In this document: in pieces, positions 48,201 to 57,368 of the stretch | How the letters are laid out: each line of letters starts with the position of its first letter | How positions within the stretch are numbered: the stretch's first letter is position 1 | Assembly (NCBI GenBank): GCA_013822735.1 | Contig: PNKZ01000010.1 | Coordinates: forward strand, 1 to 64,000 | DNA: 64,000 bases | Reading direction: 5' to 3' | Origin: Pirellula sp. | Lineage (GTDB): Bacteria > Planctomycetota > Planctomycetia > Pirellulales > PNKZ01 | The notes under the pieces: model-generated | The model's input: the letters and a program-made list of their open reading frames with translations, nothing else | What the model was told of the DNA's origin: nothing | Database searches by the model: none | Made by a program: the position numbers and the translations under genes

Positions 48201-49127
48201 ATGCGCCCCGTCGTCGTCAAATCGTTTCTGCATGCCATCAGTTCGACGCTCGACGCGCCGACGTCGGTGCGTCAAGCGACAAACATCGACGCGCTCGGCG
48301 ATTGGAAACTCGGCGACGTGCTCCACGCTCGCGACGGCGTCGTAGTGCGCGATGCCTCGCCGCTTACGGCCGCGACGACGGAGCCGCCGCGTTACGTCGT
48401 GAAGCTGCTGGATGCGAAGGTCGACGACCTGGCGCGCATGGCGCGGTTTTGTCGCGAGGCCGCGGCCGGGCGCAGCGTGAGTTCGCCGCATGTGGTGGCC
48501 GTGCTGGCGGCTCATCTGCGCGAAACGCCGCGCTACTTCGTCATGCCGAAGCTGGCCGGCCGTTCGCTGGCCGAGCTGCTCGCGCGGCGCGGCCGGTTGA
48601 GTCCGGCGTCGGCGCTCTGCGTCGCGCGGCAATCGGCGGCGGGCCTGCAGGCGATTCATGCCGCCGGCTGGACGCATGCCGATCTGCGGCCGTCGAACAT
48701 CATGGTCTCGCGCACCGGCCATGCGACCTTGATCGACCTGGAACATGCCGGCACCGCCGACGACGATTCCGACCCGATCGCGCGCTGCATCGCGGGCACG
48801 GTCGAGTATTTGGCACCCGAGGCGGCCTGTTCGCGTCATCGCGTCGACGGTCGCAGCGATTTCTATTCGCTCGGGATTGTCCTCTTTGAAATGCTGACGG
48901 GCCGATTGCCGTTTCAAGGGACCACGCCGGAAGCGACGATCAACGCGCATCTGACGCAAGAGCCGCCGTACCTGCGCGAGCTCGCCTCGGATTTGCCGGA
49001 GAACGTCTGCACGCTCGTGCGAACGCTGCTGCACAAGCAACCGCTGCGGCGCCCGCAATCCGCCGGAGAACTAGTGGAAGCCTTGGCGCGGCTGGAAATC
49101 GAACACCTGGAACTACGCTGCGCTTAA
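48201..49127 (+). CDS. Atypical Ser/Thr protein kinase (possible pseudokinase)
   Basis: A 308-residue Hanks-type kinase domain without membrane segment. The VAIK-type lysine is in YVVKLLD (Lys68). The catalytic loop is HADLRPSNIM (159-168), so HRD-type Asp161 is kept but Lys of DLKPxN is Arg. The DFG motif is DLE (179-181). The Gly-rich loop is not recognisable. GTVEYLAPE (199-207) and DFYSLGIVLFEMLTGRLPF are normal. It may be active in unusual fashion, as some bacterial kinases are, or act as a pseudokinase. It follows the ABC permease by about 90 nt on the same strand, but no functional link is evident. Confidence 0.8.
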   Translation: MRPVVVKSFLHAISSTLDAPTSVRQATNIDALGDWKLGDVLHARDGVVVRDASPLTAATTEPPRYVVKLLDAKVDDLARMARFCREAAAGRSVSSPHVVAVLAAHLRETPRYFVMPKLAGRSLAELLARRGRLSPASALCVARQSAAGLQAIHAAGWTHADLRPSNIMVSRTGHATLIDLEHAGTADDDSDPIARCIAGTVEYLAPEAACSRHRVDGRSDFYSLGIVLFEMLTGRLPFQGTTPEATINAHLTQEPPYLRELASDLPENVCTLVRTLLHKQPLRRPQSAGELVEALARLEIEHLELRCA

Positions 49128-49146
49128 CGGCGAAGGCTTCCAACTC

Positions 49147-50514
49147 TCACACCGGCGGCTTCTGCTTTCGGTAGCTCATGTCGAGCAAGTCGATCGGATG
49201 CGCGATCCACAGTTTCGCGCCGCGCAACCTCGCCTCGCGGGCCACCTGCAATAAGCAGCCGGTATTCGCCGTCAGCACTGCTTTCGCGCCGGTCGAGAGA
49301 ATATTGTCGAGCTTGCGCTTGCTCAGAATCGCCGACATCTCCGGCTGCGTCAGGTTGTAAGTGCCCGCCGCGCCGCAGCAGAGCTCCGTCTCGGGAAGGT
49401 CGACGAGCTTGAGGCCCGGGATCTTCGCCAAGAGCTTGCGCGGCGCTTCCTTGATCTTCTGCGCGTGCCCCAGGTGGCAGGCGTCGTGGTACGTGGCCGT
49501 GAAATTCATTTCGCCTTCAGGCGGCACGATGCCGAGTTCGTCGAGAAACTCGTTGATGTCGCGCGTCTTTGCGGCGAGCGCCTCGCGCGCCGAGGAGCCG
49601 GCGTCGTGCCAGTGATGGCCGTAGTCTTTCATCATCGCGCCGCAGCCCGCCACATTCATAATCACACGATCGACGTCGGCGAAGGCCTTCACGTTCTTGT
49701 CGGCAAACTCCCGGGCCGGCTCGGCCGATCCGGCATGCAAATGAATCGCTCCGCAGCACACTTGCTCGCGCTCGATGATTACGTCGCAGCCGTTTTGCTG
49801 GAGCACGCGCGCGGTCGCCCAATTGGTATGGCGAAACATTACGTCGTTCACGCAGCCGGTGAACAAGCCGACCCGCGCTCGTCGCCGGCCGATCGCCGGA
49901 AGGAATTCCGGCAACGGCGGCTCGCTCGGGAAACGCTCGGGCAACGTGTAAACGAGTTGGCGCATCCGCTGCGGCAAGAGCTTCAAGAGTCCGAGCTTTT
50001 CGCTCAGCCGAATTAGGCCGAGGCGCTGGGCCCACTTCGCCGGCGCCAATGCCCAACGGAGCCGCTTCGGATAGGGAAACAATCCGAAGAGAATGTATTT
50101 GTGAAACCAGTCGTCTTGCGGACGGGGCCCTTCGGCGACTTGATCCATCGCCACGCGAAACGGCTCAATGAGCTTCCCGTATTGAACGCCGGAAGGACAC
50201 GCGGTTTCGCAGGCGCGGCAGTCGAGGCAAAGTTCCAAGTGCCCACGGACTTGTTCCGTGAGCGGGAGGCGACCGTCGGTGACGCCGCGCATCAGATAGA
50301 TGCGGCCGCGCGGACTGTCGTTTTCGTTGCCGGTGACCACGTACGTCGGACACGACGCCGTGCAGAGGCCGCAATGAACGCAATCGAGAAACAGCCCGTA
50401 ATCGATCCCCGCGCCGGGATTGGCCCCCACGGCGAGCGGCGGAACAACGGTGCTCCCGTGCTCGCCGGCGCTCGGCGGATTCTCGGTCGTCGTCGTTACG
50501 GCGGAACTATTCAC
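49147..50514 (-). CDS. glcF: Glycolate oxidase iron-sulfur subunit GlcF
   Basis: A 455-residue subunit carrying two [4Fe-4S] clusters: CVHCGLCTASCPTYV and CLDCRACETACPSGVQYG. Two CCG-type Cys-rich domains follow: VGLFTGCVNDVMF with EQVCCGAIHLHAG, and YHDACHLGHAQ with ELCCGAAGTYNL. It accepts electrons from the GlcD flavin during glycolate or D-lactate oxidation and passes them to the quinone pool. The N-terminal 35 residues are variable. It is third in the codirectional glcD-glcE-glcF operon, starting 9 nt after glcE ends. Confidence 0.93.
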   Translation of the reverse strand: MNSSAVTTTTENPPSAGEHGSTVVPPLAVGANPGAGIDYGLFLDCVHCGLCTASCPTYVVTGNENDSPRGRIYLMRGVTDGRLPLTEQVRGHLELCLDCRACETACPSGVQYGKLIEPFRVAMDQVAEGPRPQDDWFHKYILFGLFPYPKRLRWALAPAKWAQRLGLIRLSEKLGLLKLLPQRMRQLVYTLPERFPSEPPLPEFLPAIGRRRARVGLFTGCVNDVMFRHTNWATARVLQQNGCDVIIEREQVCCGAIHLHAGSAEPAREFADKNVKAFADVDRVIMNVAGCGAMMKDYGHHWHDAGSSAREALAAKTRDINEFLDELGIVPPEGEMNFTATYHDACHLGHAQKIKEAPRKLLAKIPGLKLVDLPETELCCGAAGTYNLTQPEMSAILSKRKLDNILSTGAKAVLTANTGCLLQVAREARLRGAKLWIAHPIDLLDMSYRKQKPPV

Positions 50515-50523
50515 TTCGCGGCC

Positions 50524-51804
50524 TTATCCAAAAATAAATCGATCGGGATTCAGCAAGCCCTTCGGATCGAACGTTTGCTTCACGCGCTTCAACATCGCAT
50601 CGCTCTCTCGGGCCGGGCCCCAACATACCGAACGGGTCAACTCGCCGGCGAACGGCGAGCTCCAAACGGTGCATTGGCCGCCGAGGCGGGTCGCGAGCGG
50701 ATGGAGCACCTGCAAGAGCGGCGTGGCCAATTCGTGGGCCTGGAGTTCGCTATCGAGCCGGGCTAATACAGTACCACCACCCGCATGCGCAAGCAGGCTC
50801 GCAGAGGGGAACAACCGCCGCACTTCCGCGACCAACGCAACGACGGAACTGGGTCGCGCGGTGAGCTTCAGCACGAGCGGCAGCTTCGATTTTACCGCAG
50901 TCCCCGCACCGCCGTCACAACCGAATTCGGTCAATCGCTGACGCAACGATGCGCATGCTTCCGGCTCGCCCACGGTGCGCGACACGGGGAAGCCCGCGGT
51001 TTGCCATTCGTTCTTCAGCGTGGCCAACATCCACTCTACTTCGGCACCGGTTCCTTCCAGCCCGACGACGAAGTAGGCTGCCGGAGGCGGGCCGGGCAAG
51101 TTGAACTCGGCAATCTCGGACCAAGCGGCGCCCATGAGCAAGTTGACGGAGACCGGAGTCGTTTGTGAGGCGGCCATCGCGACGGCGAGCGACTCTGCTT
51201 GTTCGAGCGATGCCAGGCCGTGCACGAGATAGGCGGCCGCGGCGGGGCGCGGCTTCACCTTGAACGTCACTTGCGTGACGACGGCGAGCGTGCCGAGCGA
51301 CCCGACGAGTAGCTTGCAAAAGTCGTAACCGGCGACGTTTTTCACGACCCGACCGCCGGCGCTGAACGCCGTGCCGCGCCCGTCGACCGCGGAAATGCCG
51401 ATCACGTAGTCGCGAATCGTGCCGTAGCCGAAGCGGCGCGGACCGGCGGCGTTCATCGCCAACGCGCCGCCCACCGTGGCGTCACCGGCTTGCGGGACAT
51501 CGAGCGGCAAGAATTGGTTCTCCGTCGCCAGCGTTTGCTGGAGCGCGGCGACCGTCATGCCGGCCTCGACGGTGATCGTGAGATCGCGGGCCGGGTAGTC
51601 GACCAAGCGATTTAGGGCAGTCGTCGCGATGCCGCAACCTTGGCGCTTACCGATTGGCGCGCAGTGCAATGCCGTGCCGCCGCCGAGCGGATAGATAGGC
51701 GTGCCGGCGCTGAAGCAGGCTTGCACCTGTGCGGCAAGATCCGCTTGCGTGGCGGGAGCGCACGTTTCGCTGAGCGGCAATAGTTTCGAGGCCTGGGCAA
51801 GCAT
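50524..51804 (-). CDS. glcE: Glycolate oxidase FAD-binding subunit GlcE
   Basis: A 426-residue FAD-binding (FAD_binding_4/PCMH type) protein. The N-terminal FAD fold has TPIYPLGGGTALHCAPIGKR, LTITVEAGMTVAALQQTL, LPLDVPQAGDATVGGALAMN and GVVKNVAGYDFCKLLVGSLG. It has the shorter C-terminus typical of GlcE rather than GlcD, with the usual G-rich end (FDPKGLLNPDRFIFG). With GlcD and GlcF it forms the membrane-associated glycolate oxidase. The upstream glcD stop is 24 nt away. Confidence 0.92.
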   Translation of the reverse strand: MLAQASKLLPLSETCAPATQADLAAQVQACFSAGTPIYPLGGGTALHCAPIGKRQGCGIATTALNRLVDYPARDLTITVEAGMTVAALQQTLATENQFLPLDVPQAGDATVGGALAMNAAGPRRFGYGTIRDYVIGISAVDGRGTAFSAGGRVVKNVAGYDFCKLLVGSLGTLAVVTQVTFKVKPRPAAAAYLVHGLASLEQAESLAVAMAASQTTPVSVNLLMGAAWSEIAEFNLPGPPPAAYFVVGLEGTGAEVEWMLATLKNEWQTAGFPVSRTVGEPEACASLRQRLTEFGCDGGAGTAVKSKLPLVLKLTARPSSVVALVAEVRRLFPSASLLAHAGGGTVLARLDSELQAHELATPLLQVLHPLATRLGGQCTVWSSPFAGELTRSVCWGPARESDAMLKRVKQTFDPKGLLNPDRFIFG

Positions 51805-51828
51805 GCGATGCGAATTTAGAGGAGCAAG

Positions 51829-53364
51829 TTAGAGGGCGGCGCGACGGCCGGGATGTGTGCGATCGATCGAGGGCGATGGTTTCGGTTTGTGTTCCATACC
51901 GCAACCGCCGGCGGTCGGCAGCATTTTGCCGGGGCTGAGGCGATGGTCGGGATTGAAGCAGGTGCGCACGCGCTGCATCACTTCCAAGTCGCCGGGAGCG
52001 AAGAGCTTGGCCATGAAGGGGATTTTTTCGACGCCGATGCCATGCTCGCCCGTCACGCTGCCGCCGCAATCGATGCAGGCTTCGAGGATCTCGCCTCCGG
52101 CATCGAGGGCGGCCTTCACTTGGGCCGGCTCGCGTTCGTCGAAGAGCACGATCGGATGGATATTGCCGTCGCCGGCGTGAAACACGTTGACGATGCGCAC
52201 GCCGTACTTGGCGCTGATTTCCGTGATGCGGCGGAAGATGTGCGGCAACTTCGTCCGCGGGACGACGCCGTCTTGCGTGCAATAGCTGGGGCTCAAGCGG
52301 CCGATCGCGCCGAACGCCTGCTTGCGACATTTCCAAAGCTTGAGGCGTTCCTTCGGGTCGTCGGCGCGACGCACTTCGCGCGCTCCGGCCGCGTCGCAAA
52401 GCGCCACGACGCGATCGCGCTGCTCGTCGAGGCCGGCTTCGAGACCGTCGAGTTCGATCAGCAGAATGGCTTGAGCATCGAGCGGGAACCCGAAGTGAAA
52501 GGCCTGCTCCAGCGCGATGAGAATCCCTTGATCCATCATCTCGAGCGCGGCGGGAATAATGCCCTGGCCGATGATATCGCTGATGGCTTGCGTCGCCGCG
52601 TCGACCGATTCGAAGATCGCCAGCATCGTGCGATAGCCTTGCGGATCGCGCGTGAGGCGGACCCAAACCTTGGTGACGACGACCAAGGTGCCTTCGCTGC
52701 CGACGAGCAGGCCGACCAGATCGGGCCCGACGTAGTCTTCCGCCGGCCCCCCGAAGCGAACGATGGAGCCGTCGGTCAGGACGGCTTCGACGCCCAGCAC
52801 ATGATTGACGGTGACGCCGTACTTAAGCGTGTGCGGGCCGCCGGAATTCGTGGCGACGTTGCCGCCGATGGTGCAGGCCCCCTGGCTCGAAGGGTCGGGG
52901 GCGTAGTGGAAGCCCGTCCCTTTGAGGGCGTTGGTCAACCAGACGTTGACGACGCCGGGCTGCACGACGGCATAGCGATCGCGGAGATTGATTTCTTCGA
53001 TCGCCTTCATCCGTGTGAAGACGATCAGTACCCCGCCGTCGACCGGCAAGCACCCGCCGGCGAGACTAGTGCCCGCTCCCCGCGGCAAGAAAGGGACGTC
53101 GAACTCGTTGCAGAGCCGGACGATCGTTTGCACGTCGGCCGTGTGGCGCGGGAAGCAGATGACGTCGGGACAGTTTTTCTCGATCGTGAAACCGTCGCAC
53201 TCATAAACCACCATTTCCGCGTGGTTCGCCAACAGGTTGTCGTCGCCCAAAGCGCGTCGCAATTCGGCGAGGAGCGTCGGGAATCGGGATGCGATCACGG
53301 CGGAGGGATCCACTGGGCGGGGCGGCGCGAGGCGTGAGAGTGCTATTCTACCTGCGGCCGGCAT
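51829..53364 (-). CDS. glcD: Glycolate oxidase / D-lactate dehydrogenase flavoprotein GlcD
   Basis: A 511-residue FAD-linked oxidase. The FAD-binding part has VPFLPRGAGTSLAGGCLPVD, YAVVQPGVVNVWLTNALKGT, ACTIGGNVATNSGGPHTLKY and GLLVGSEGTLVVVTKVWVRL. The C-terminal cap has NVFHAGDGNIHPIVLF and GEHGIGVEKIPFM, with His residues near the substrate. It oxidises glycolate to glyoxylate, or D-lactate. The Met at 53364 lies at the edge of a palindromic stretch; a GTG (VDPSAVIASRF) 17 codons in is an alternative start. It is the first gene of the glcDEF operon. Confidence 0.92.
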   Translation of the reverse strand: MPAAGRIALSRLAPPRPVDPSAVIASRFPTLLAELRRALGDDNLLANHAEMVVYECDGFTIEKNCPDVICFPRHTADVQTIVRLCNEFDVPFLPRGAGTSLAGGCLPVDGGVLIVFTRMKAIEEINLRDRYAVVQPGVVNVWLTNALKGTGFHYAPDPSSQGACTIGGNVATNSGGPHTLKYGVTVNHVLGVEAVLTDGSIVRFGGPAEDYVGPDLVGLLVGSEGTLVVVTKVWVRLTRDPQGYRTMLAIFESVDAATQAISDIIGQGIIPAALEMMDQGILIALEQAFHFGFPLDAQAILLIELDGLEAGLDEQRDRVVALCDAAGAREVRRADDPKERLKLWKCRKQAFGAIGRLSPSYCTQDGVVPRTKLPHIFRRITEISAKYGVRIVNVFHAGDGNIHPIVLFDEREPAQVKAALDAGGEILEACIDCGGSVTGEHGIGVEKIPFMAKLFAPGDLEVMQRVRTCFNPDHRLSPGKMLPTAGGCGMEHKPKPSPSIDRTHPGRRAAL

Positions 53365-53474
53365 ACTCCGCCGGCAGCGCTCGCCTGCGGCTTTCGCAGG
53401 CCCGACGAACTTTCACCGCGTCAGGCGAAAATATCGCCGAATGCCGAAACGTGCGGAATGCGGGAAACGTCGTG

Positions 53475-53504
53475 TTGTCCGGTTTCTCGCCGCCGGACTA
53501 TAAT
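53475..53504 (+). promoter_or_regulatory. Sigma-70-like promoter for the carboxy-terminal protease gene
   Basis: TTGTCC at 53475-53480 and a perfect TATAAT at 53499-53504 are 18 nt apart. A transcript starting near 53511 would have a leader of about 100 nt before the ATG at 53613. A small hairpin GCCTGCG...CGCAGGC lies upstream at 53383-53401. Confidence 0.5.
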
Positions 53505-53612
53505 TGCTCAGTTGCGCCGGCTCGGCAAGCGCGGGCCCGGTTGTTCGACGCCGTCGCTCGACGTTGTCGCGGCGCGGTCGCAGAGTGTCTTATCGTGGGC
53601 AGGAGTGGATCT

Positions 53613-55223
53613 ATGTCGCGAAATCGCTGGGTGGTGGTCGTCGCTACGCTCTGTCTCGGCACGATGGGTTGGAGTTCGCTGCCGGGCGAAGAACCGAAAG
53701 AGACGAAAGAAGCGAAGCCCGCCGCGAAGGAAAAGCAGGTCGACGACAAAGAGAGCTCCACAAAGCCCGCCGACGACGCGAAAGCGAAAAGCGAGGACGA
53801 CGAATACTACGAACTGTATCGCGTCTTTTCGGAGACGATGTTTCAGGTCGAACAAAATTACGTGAAGAAGGTCGACCGCCGCAAGCTGATGGAAGCGGCG
53901 ATCCGCGGCTTGCTCGACGAACTCGATCCGTATTCGAACTTTATCAGCCCCGACGAAATCGACCGGTTCCGTACGAGCGTCGATAGCCAATTTGGCGGCA
54001 TCGGCATTCAGATCACCCAGGAAAACGGCGAACTGCGGGTGCTGAGCCCGATCGTCGGGAGCCCGGCGTACAACGCGGGGCTCGAAGCCGGCGATGCGAT
54101 TGTCGAAGTGAACGGCAAATCGACCGAAGGAATCCCGCTCGACGAGGCGGTGAAGCTTCTGAAGGGTGAGCCCGGCACGAAGGTGAAGCTCACGGTCATC
54201 CACGTTCATAGCCGGAAGCGGGAAACGCTCACGGTCGAGCGGAAGATTATCGAAGTGGAAACGGTACTCGGCGACAAGCGCTCGGACGACGACCAGTGGA
54301 ACTTCATGCTCGACGACGAGAAGAAGATCGGCTACATCCGGCTGACCTCGTTTAGCCGGGCGACCGCTTCGGATTTGGAGGCGGCGCTCAAGAGTCTGAA
54401 GAAGCAAGGGATGAAGGGCCTAGTGCTCGACCTGCGTTTCAACCCGGGCGGCTTACTGAAATCGGCGATCGAGGTGGCGGATTTGTTCGTCGCCGACGGC
54501 CGGATCGTCAGCACCAAAGGACGTAATACGGAAGAGCGCCCCGTGAACGCGCGCAAGCCGGGGACGTTTGAAGGGTTTCCCATGGCCGTGCTGGTGAATC
54601 GGTACAGCGCCAGCGCGAGCGAGATCGTTTCGGCATGTTTGCAAGACCACAAGCGGGCCATCGTCGTCGGCGAGCGCACGTGGGGTAAGGGGAGCGTGCA
54701 GAACGTCATTGAACTCGAAGAAGGCCAAAGCGCGCTGAAGCTCACGACCGCAGCGTACATGCGACCCAACGGTCACAACATCCATCGCTTTCCCGATTCG
54801 AAAGAAACCGACGAATGGGGCGTGATGCCGGACAAAGGTTTCGACCTAAAGCTACCCGACGCCGAACTGGGCGACTTGGTGCGCACGCGCCGCGACCGCG
54901 ACTTGCTGCTTGTGAGCCATTCGCCGGCCGTGAAACGGGAGGCGCCTGCCGCAGATCCTCAAGTCGAACAGAAGGCGACCGAGGTGAAGGCCGACGACGA
55001 GGACGAGCCGAAAGCGGCGGGCGACGCCGAGAAGCCCGCGGCCGACGACGAGAAAACCGATCCGAAGAAGGAAGCCAAGAAGCCGCTGAAGGTTCCGCCC
55101 GGCGCGCACTCTCCGGCCAACCCGACGAAGAAAGATTTCGTCGACCGGCAACTAGGCAAGGCGCTCGAATACATCGCCGAGCAGCAGCAAGTGGAGCAGG
55201 CGAAGGTCGACACGGCCAACTAG
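53613..55223 (+). CDS. Carboxy-terminal processing protease (S41, CtpA type)
   Basis: A 536-residue exported serine protease. An N-terminal hydrophobic signal (VVVVATLCLGTMGWSSL) is followed by a Lys/Glu/Asp-rich linker (residues about 25-65). Next come an N-terminal helical part (LYRVFSETMFQVEQNYVKKV), a PDZ domain (FGGIGIQITQENGELRVLSP, AYNAGLEAGDAIVEVNGKST) and the S41 core. The nucleophile is Ser in NRYSASASEIVSACLQDHKR and the Lys is in TWGKGSVQNVIEL, the usual Ser-Lys dyad. The C-terminal about 100 residues are charged (PAADDEKTDPKKEAKKP) and probably disordered. AGGAG precedes the ATG by 6 nt. Its stop shares CTAG with the convergent yceH gene. Confidence 0.93.
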   Translation: MSRNRWVVVVATLCLGTMGWSSLPGEEPKETKEAKPAAKEKQVDDKESSTKPADDAKAKSEDDEYYELYRVFSETMFQVEQNYVKKVDRRKLMEAAIRGLLDELDPYSNFISPDEIDRFRTSVDSQFGGIGIQITQENGELRVLSPIVGSPAYNAGLEAGDAIVEVNGKSTEGIPLDEAVKLLKGEPGTKVKLTVIHVHSRKRETLTVERKIIEVETVLGDKRSDDDQWNFMLDDEKKIGYIRLTSFSRATASDLEAALKSLKKQGMKGLVLDLRFNPGGLLKSAIEVADLFVADGRIVSTKGRNTEERPVNARKPGTFEGFPMAVLVNRYSASASEIVSACLQDHKRAIVVGERTWGKGSVQNVIELEEGQSALKLTTAAYMRPNGHNIHRFPDSKETDEWGVMPDKGFDLKLPDAELGDLVRTRRDRDLLLVSHSPAVKREAPAADPQVEQKATEVKADDEDEPKAAGDAEKPAADDEKTDPKKEAKKPLKVPPGAHSPANPTKKDFVDRQLGKALEYIAEQQQVEQAKVDTAN

Positions 55224-55999
55224 CGCGTCGACTTTAACTCTTCCAGCTCATCGCGGAGAGCTAGTACTTCCGCTTTGAGCTTCGCAAACTCATCGCGCAA
55301 GGCCTCGAGCTCGTCGCCGCCGGCGGATTGCCGAACGCTTCCGACCTGCGGCGGTCGTGGACCTGCGGCATTTGTCGGGCGCGGGGAATCGTCGTCGTCT
55401 TCATCCGCGCCACCTGGCGGAACCGTCGCTTCGAATTCACGGCGCACCTTTTCGAGCTCGCGCTGTTCGTAAAGGTTGTGGGTCACCACGTGCCCGCGTC
55501 CTTCGGAGGTGAGCGAAATCACCAAGCCGCGCTGTTCCAGATTCTGGAGAATCGTGCGCAGGGCGGAGAGATCGGCAATTTGCTCCATGCGCGAGGCGCG
55601 CTGCCGGAGTTCCCCTTCGGTTTGCGCGCCGCGCAAGAGTAGCTCGGTCATCACCGCGAGTTCGAACTTGTCGACGCCGAACCATTCCGAAAGGTAGTGG
55701 CGAAACTTCTCCGTCCGGCCGCTCCCTTGCACCAGCGACACGGCCCCGTAGTTGCGCAACCGCTCCAGCGGATCGTCGAGCTGGTCCGGCTCGAGCGACA
55801 TCAGCGGATAGCGGTTGTTCTTCTGATTGCAGCCGGTGCAAATGCCGTTGAGCGTCATCGGGTAGCTCTCCGGCACGGTCTTCGCCTTCTCGACAAGCAC
55901 CCCCAAGATGCGCCGCTCGATCGCAGGCACGGGACGCCACTTCGGCTTCACGGCGGTTTCGCTTGCGGACGCATTCGAGGCAGTCGGATCGGTACTCAT
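55220..55999 (-). CDS. YceH family (DUF480) protein
   Basis: A 259-residue protein with two winged-helix domains of the DUF480 family: RRILGVLVEKAKTVPESYPM followed by TGCNQKNNRYPLMSLEPDQL, and ELAVMTELLLRGAQTEGELR and the second wing. The C-terminal part adds an acidic stretch (DEDDDDSPRPT) and a short coiled coil (ELEALRDEFAKLKAEVLALR). I used the ATG at 55999 (MSTDPTAS); the frame is open to 56146. DNA binding is likely but no target is known. Its last codon overlaps ctpA's stop in CTAG. Confidence 0.88.
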   Translation of the reverse strand: MSTDPTASNASASETAVKPKWRPVPAIERRILGVLVEKAKTVPESYPMTLNGICTGCNQKNNRYPLMSLEPDQLDDPLERLRNYGAVSLVQGSGRTEKFRHYLSEWFGVDKFELAVMTELLLRGAQTEGELRQRASRMEQIADLSALRTILQNLEQRGLVISLTSEGRGHVVTHNLYEQRELEKVRREFEATVPPGGADEDDDDSPRPTNAAGPRPPQVGSVRQSAGGDELEALRDEFAKLKAEVLALRDELEELKSTR

Positions 56000-56138
56000 C
56001 TGGAGCCACATTCGATAGAGTTTGGGCGGTGTGCTCGGGCAATTGTAGCGAAGCGCCGGCCGGAATACATTGACGGCTCCCCAGAATCCCGCCGGCCCTT
56101 TCTCGCCGCTGTTCCTCCCACTCCGAGACGCCCCTGCC

Positions 56139-57260
56139 ATGCGCATCGACGCCGTCGAACTGTTTCATGTCGCCATGCCGCTCATCAGCCCTTGGCGCAC
56201 GGCATACGGCGAAGACTTCACCGTCGAATCGGTGCTCATTCGCATGGAGAGCGAAGGGAAATACGCCTGGGCCGAGTCGTCGCCGCTGGCCGCGCCGTGC
56301 TATAGCCCCGAGTGGGCCGGCGGCGTGTTCGCGACGTTGAAGCAGTGGATGGCGCCGGCCGTCGTCGGGAAGTCGGTTTCGTCCGGCGACGACATGCAAG
56401 CCAAGCTCGCCCACTTCAAAGGCAACTCCTTCGCCAAGGCCGCGCTCGACAACGCCTGGTGGGTGCTCGACGCGAAGCTGCAAGAGATGCCGCTCTATCG
56501 CAGGCTGGGCGCCACGCGCAACGGCGTCGACACCGGCGCCGATTTCGGCGTTTGCGACACCATCAACGAATTGCTCGACGACATCGCTCCGGCCCTCGAC
56601 GAAGGCTACAAACGCGTGAAGCTCAAGTTTCGGCCGGGCTGGGATACGGAGATGCTCCGCGCCGTCCGCAATCGCTTCCCCACGCAAACCTTTCACATCG
56701 ACTGCAACAGCGGCTACCGCATCGGCGACTTGGAAATGTTCTGCCGCATCGACGATTTCAACCTCGCGATGATCGAGCAGCCGCTGCAATACGACGACCT
56801 CGTCGACCATGCCCGCCTGCAAGAGACGATCCGCACGCCGATCTGCCTCGACGAAAGCATCTGCTCCGTCGATCGGGCCGTCATGGCGCTCGATCTCGGC
56901 AGCTGCCAGTACATCAATATCAAGCCCGCGCGCGTCGGCGGTCTCACCAACGCGCTCAAGATTCACGACCTCGCGAAAGAGGCGGGAATTCCGTGCTGGG
57001 TCGGCGGCATGCTCGAAAGCGCCGTGGGGCTGCAGATCATGGTCGCCCTGGCGATGCTCGACAACTTCACCTATCCGGCCGATATCTTTCCTTCCAGCCG
57101 TTTCTACACCGACGACCTCGGCAAACCGGAGCTCCAGCTCACGCGCGGCCCCGACGGCAGCCCGCAAGTGAAAGCGTCGGAAGAACCGGGGATCGGCTGC
57201 GAACCGAGCCCGGAACTATTGCAAAAGGTGACGGTCGCACACGCGCGGATCGAAGCGTAG
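56139..57260 (+). CDS. menC: o-Succinylbenzoate synthase-like enolase-superfamily enzyme (MenC)
   Basis: A 373-residue enolase-superfamily protein closest in pattern to MenC/N-acylamino acid racemase. The first catalytic Lys is in YKRVKLKFRPGWD (KxK motif). The metal ligands are Asp in FHIDCNSGYR, Glu in LAMIEQPLQYDDL and Asp/Glu in TPICLDESICS. The second Lys is in YINIKPARVGG. MenC converts SHCHC to o-succinylbenzoate in menaquinone synthesis; N-acylamino acid racemase is the alternative activity. No other men gene is visible, so the symbol is tentative. The start at 56139 (MRIDAVELFHV) matches the family. Confidence 0.82.
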   Translation: MRIDAVELFHVAMPLISPWRTAYGEDFTVESVLIRMESEGKYAWAESSPLAAPCYSPEWAGGVFATLKQWMAPAVVGKSVSSGDDMQAKLAHFKGNSFAKAALDNAWWVLDAKLQEMPLYRRLGATRNGVDTGADFGVCDTINELLDDIAPALDEGYKRVKLKFRPGWDTEMLRAVRNRFPTQTFHIDCNSGYRIGDLEMFCRIDDFNLAMIEQPLQYDDLVDHARLQETIRTPICLDESICSVDRAVMALDLGSCQYINIKPARVGGLTNALKIHDLAKEAGIPCWVGGMLESAVGLQIMVALAMLDNFTYPADIFPSSRFYTDDLGKPELQLTRGPDGSPQVKASEEPGIGCEPSPELLQKVTVAHARIEA

Positions 57261-57286
57261 TGGCCGGAGCGATGGCTACGACACGG

Positions 57287-57368
57287 TAGCGAGCGGCGGG
57301 GTTGATCCCCGCCGTCTGAGAATGTGCGTCGCGATCCAGACGGCGGGGATCAACCCCGCCGCTCGCTA
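57287..57368. repeat. Perfect 32-bp inverted repeat
   Basis: The arms at 57287-57318 and 57337-57368 are exact inverses with an 18-nt spacer. Each arm itself contains a nested palindrome GGCGGGG-TTGAT-CCCCGCC. The element begins 26 nt after the menC stop and ends inside the glycosyltransferase gene, whose last residues and stop it encodes. Confidence 0.82.

Noticed and set aside
51853-53337. 494-residue frame antisense to glcD
   Set aside because: GlcD is clear and lies in a conserved operon.
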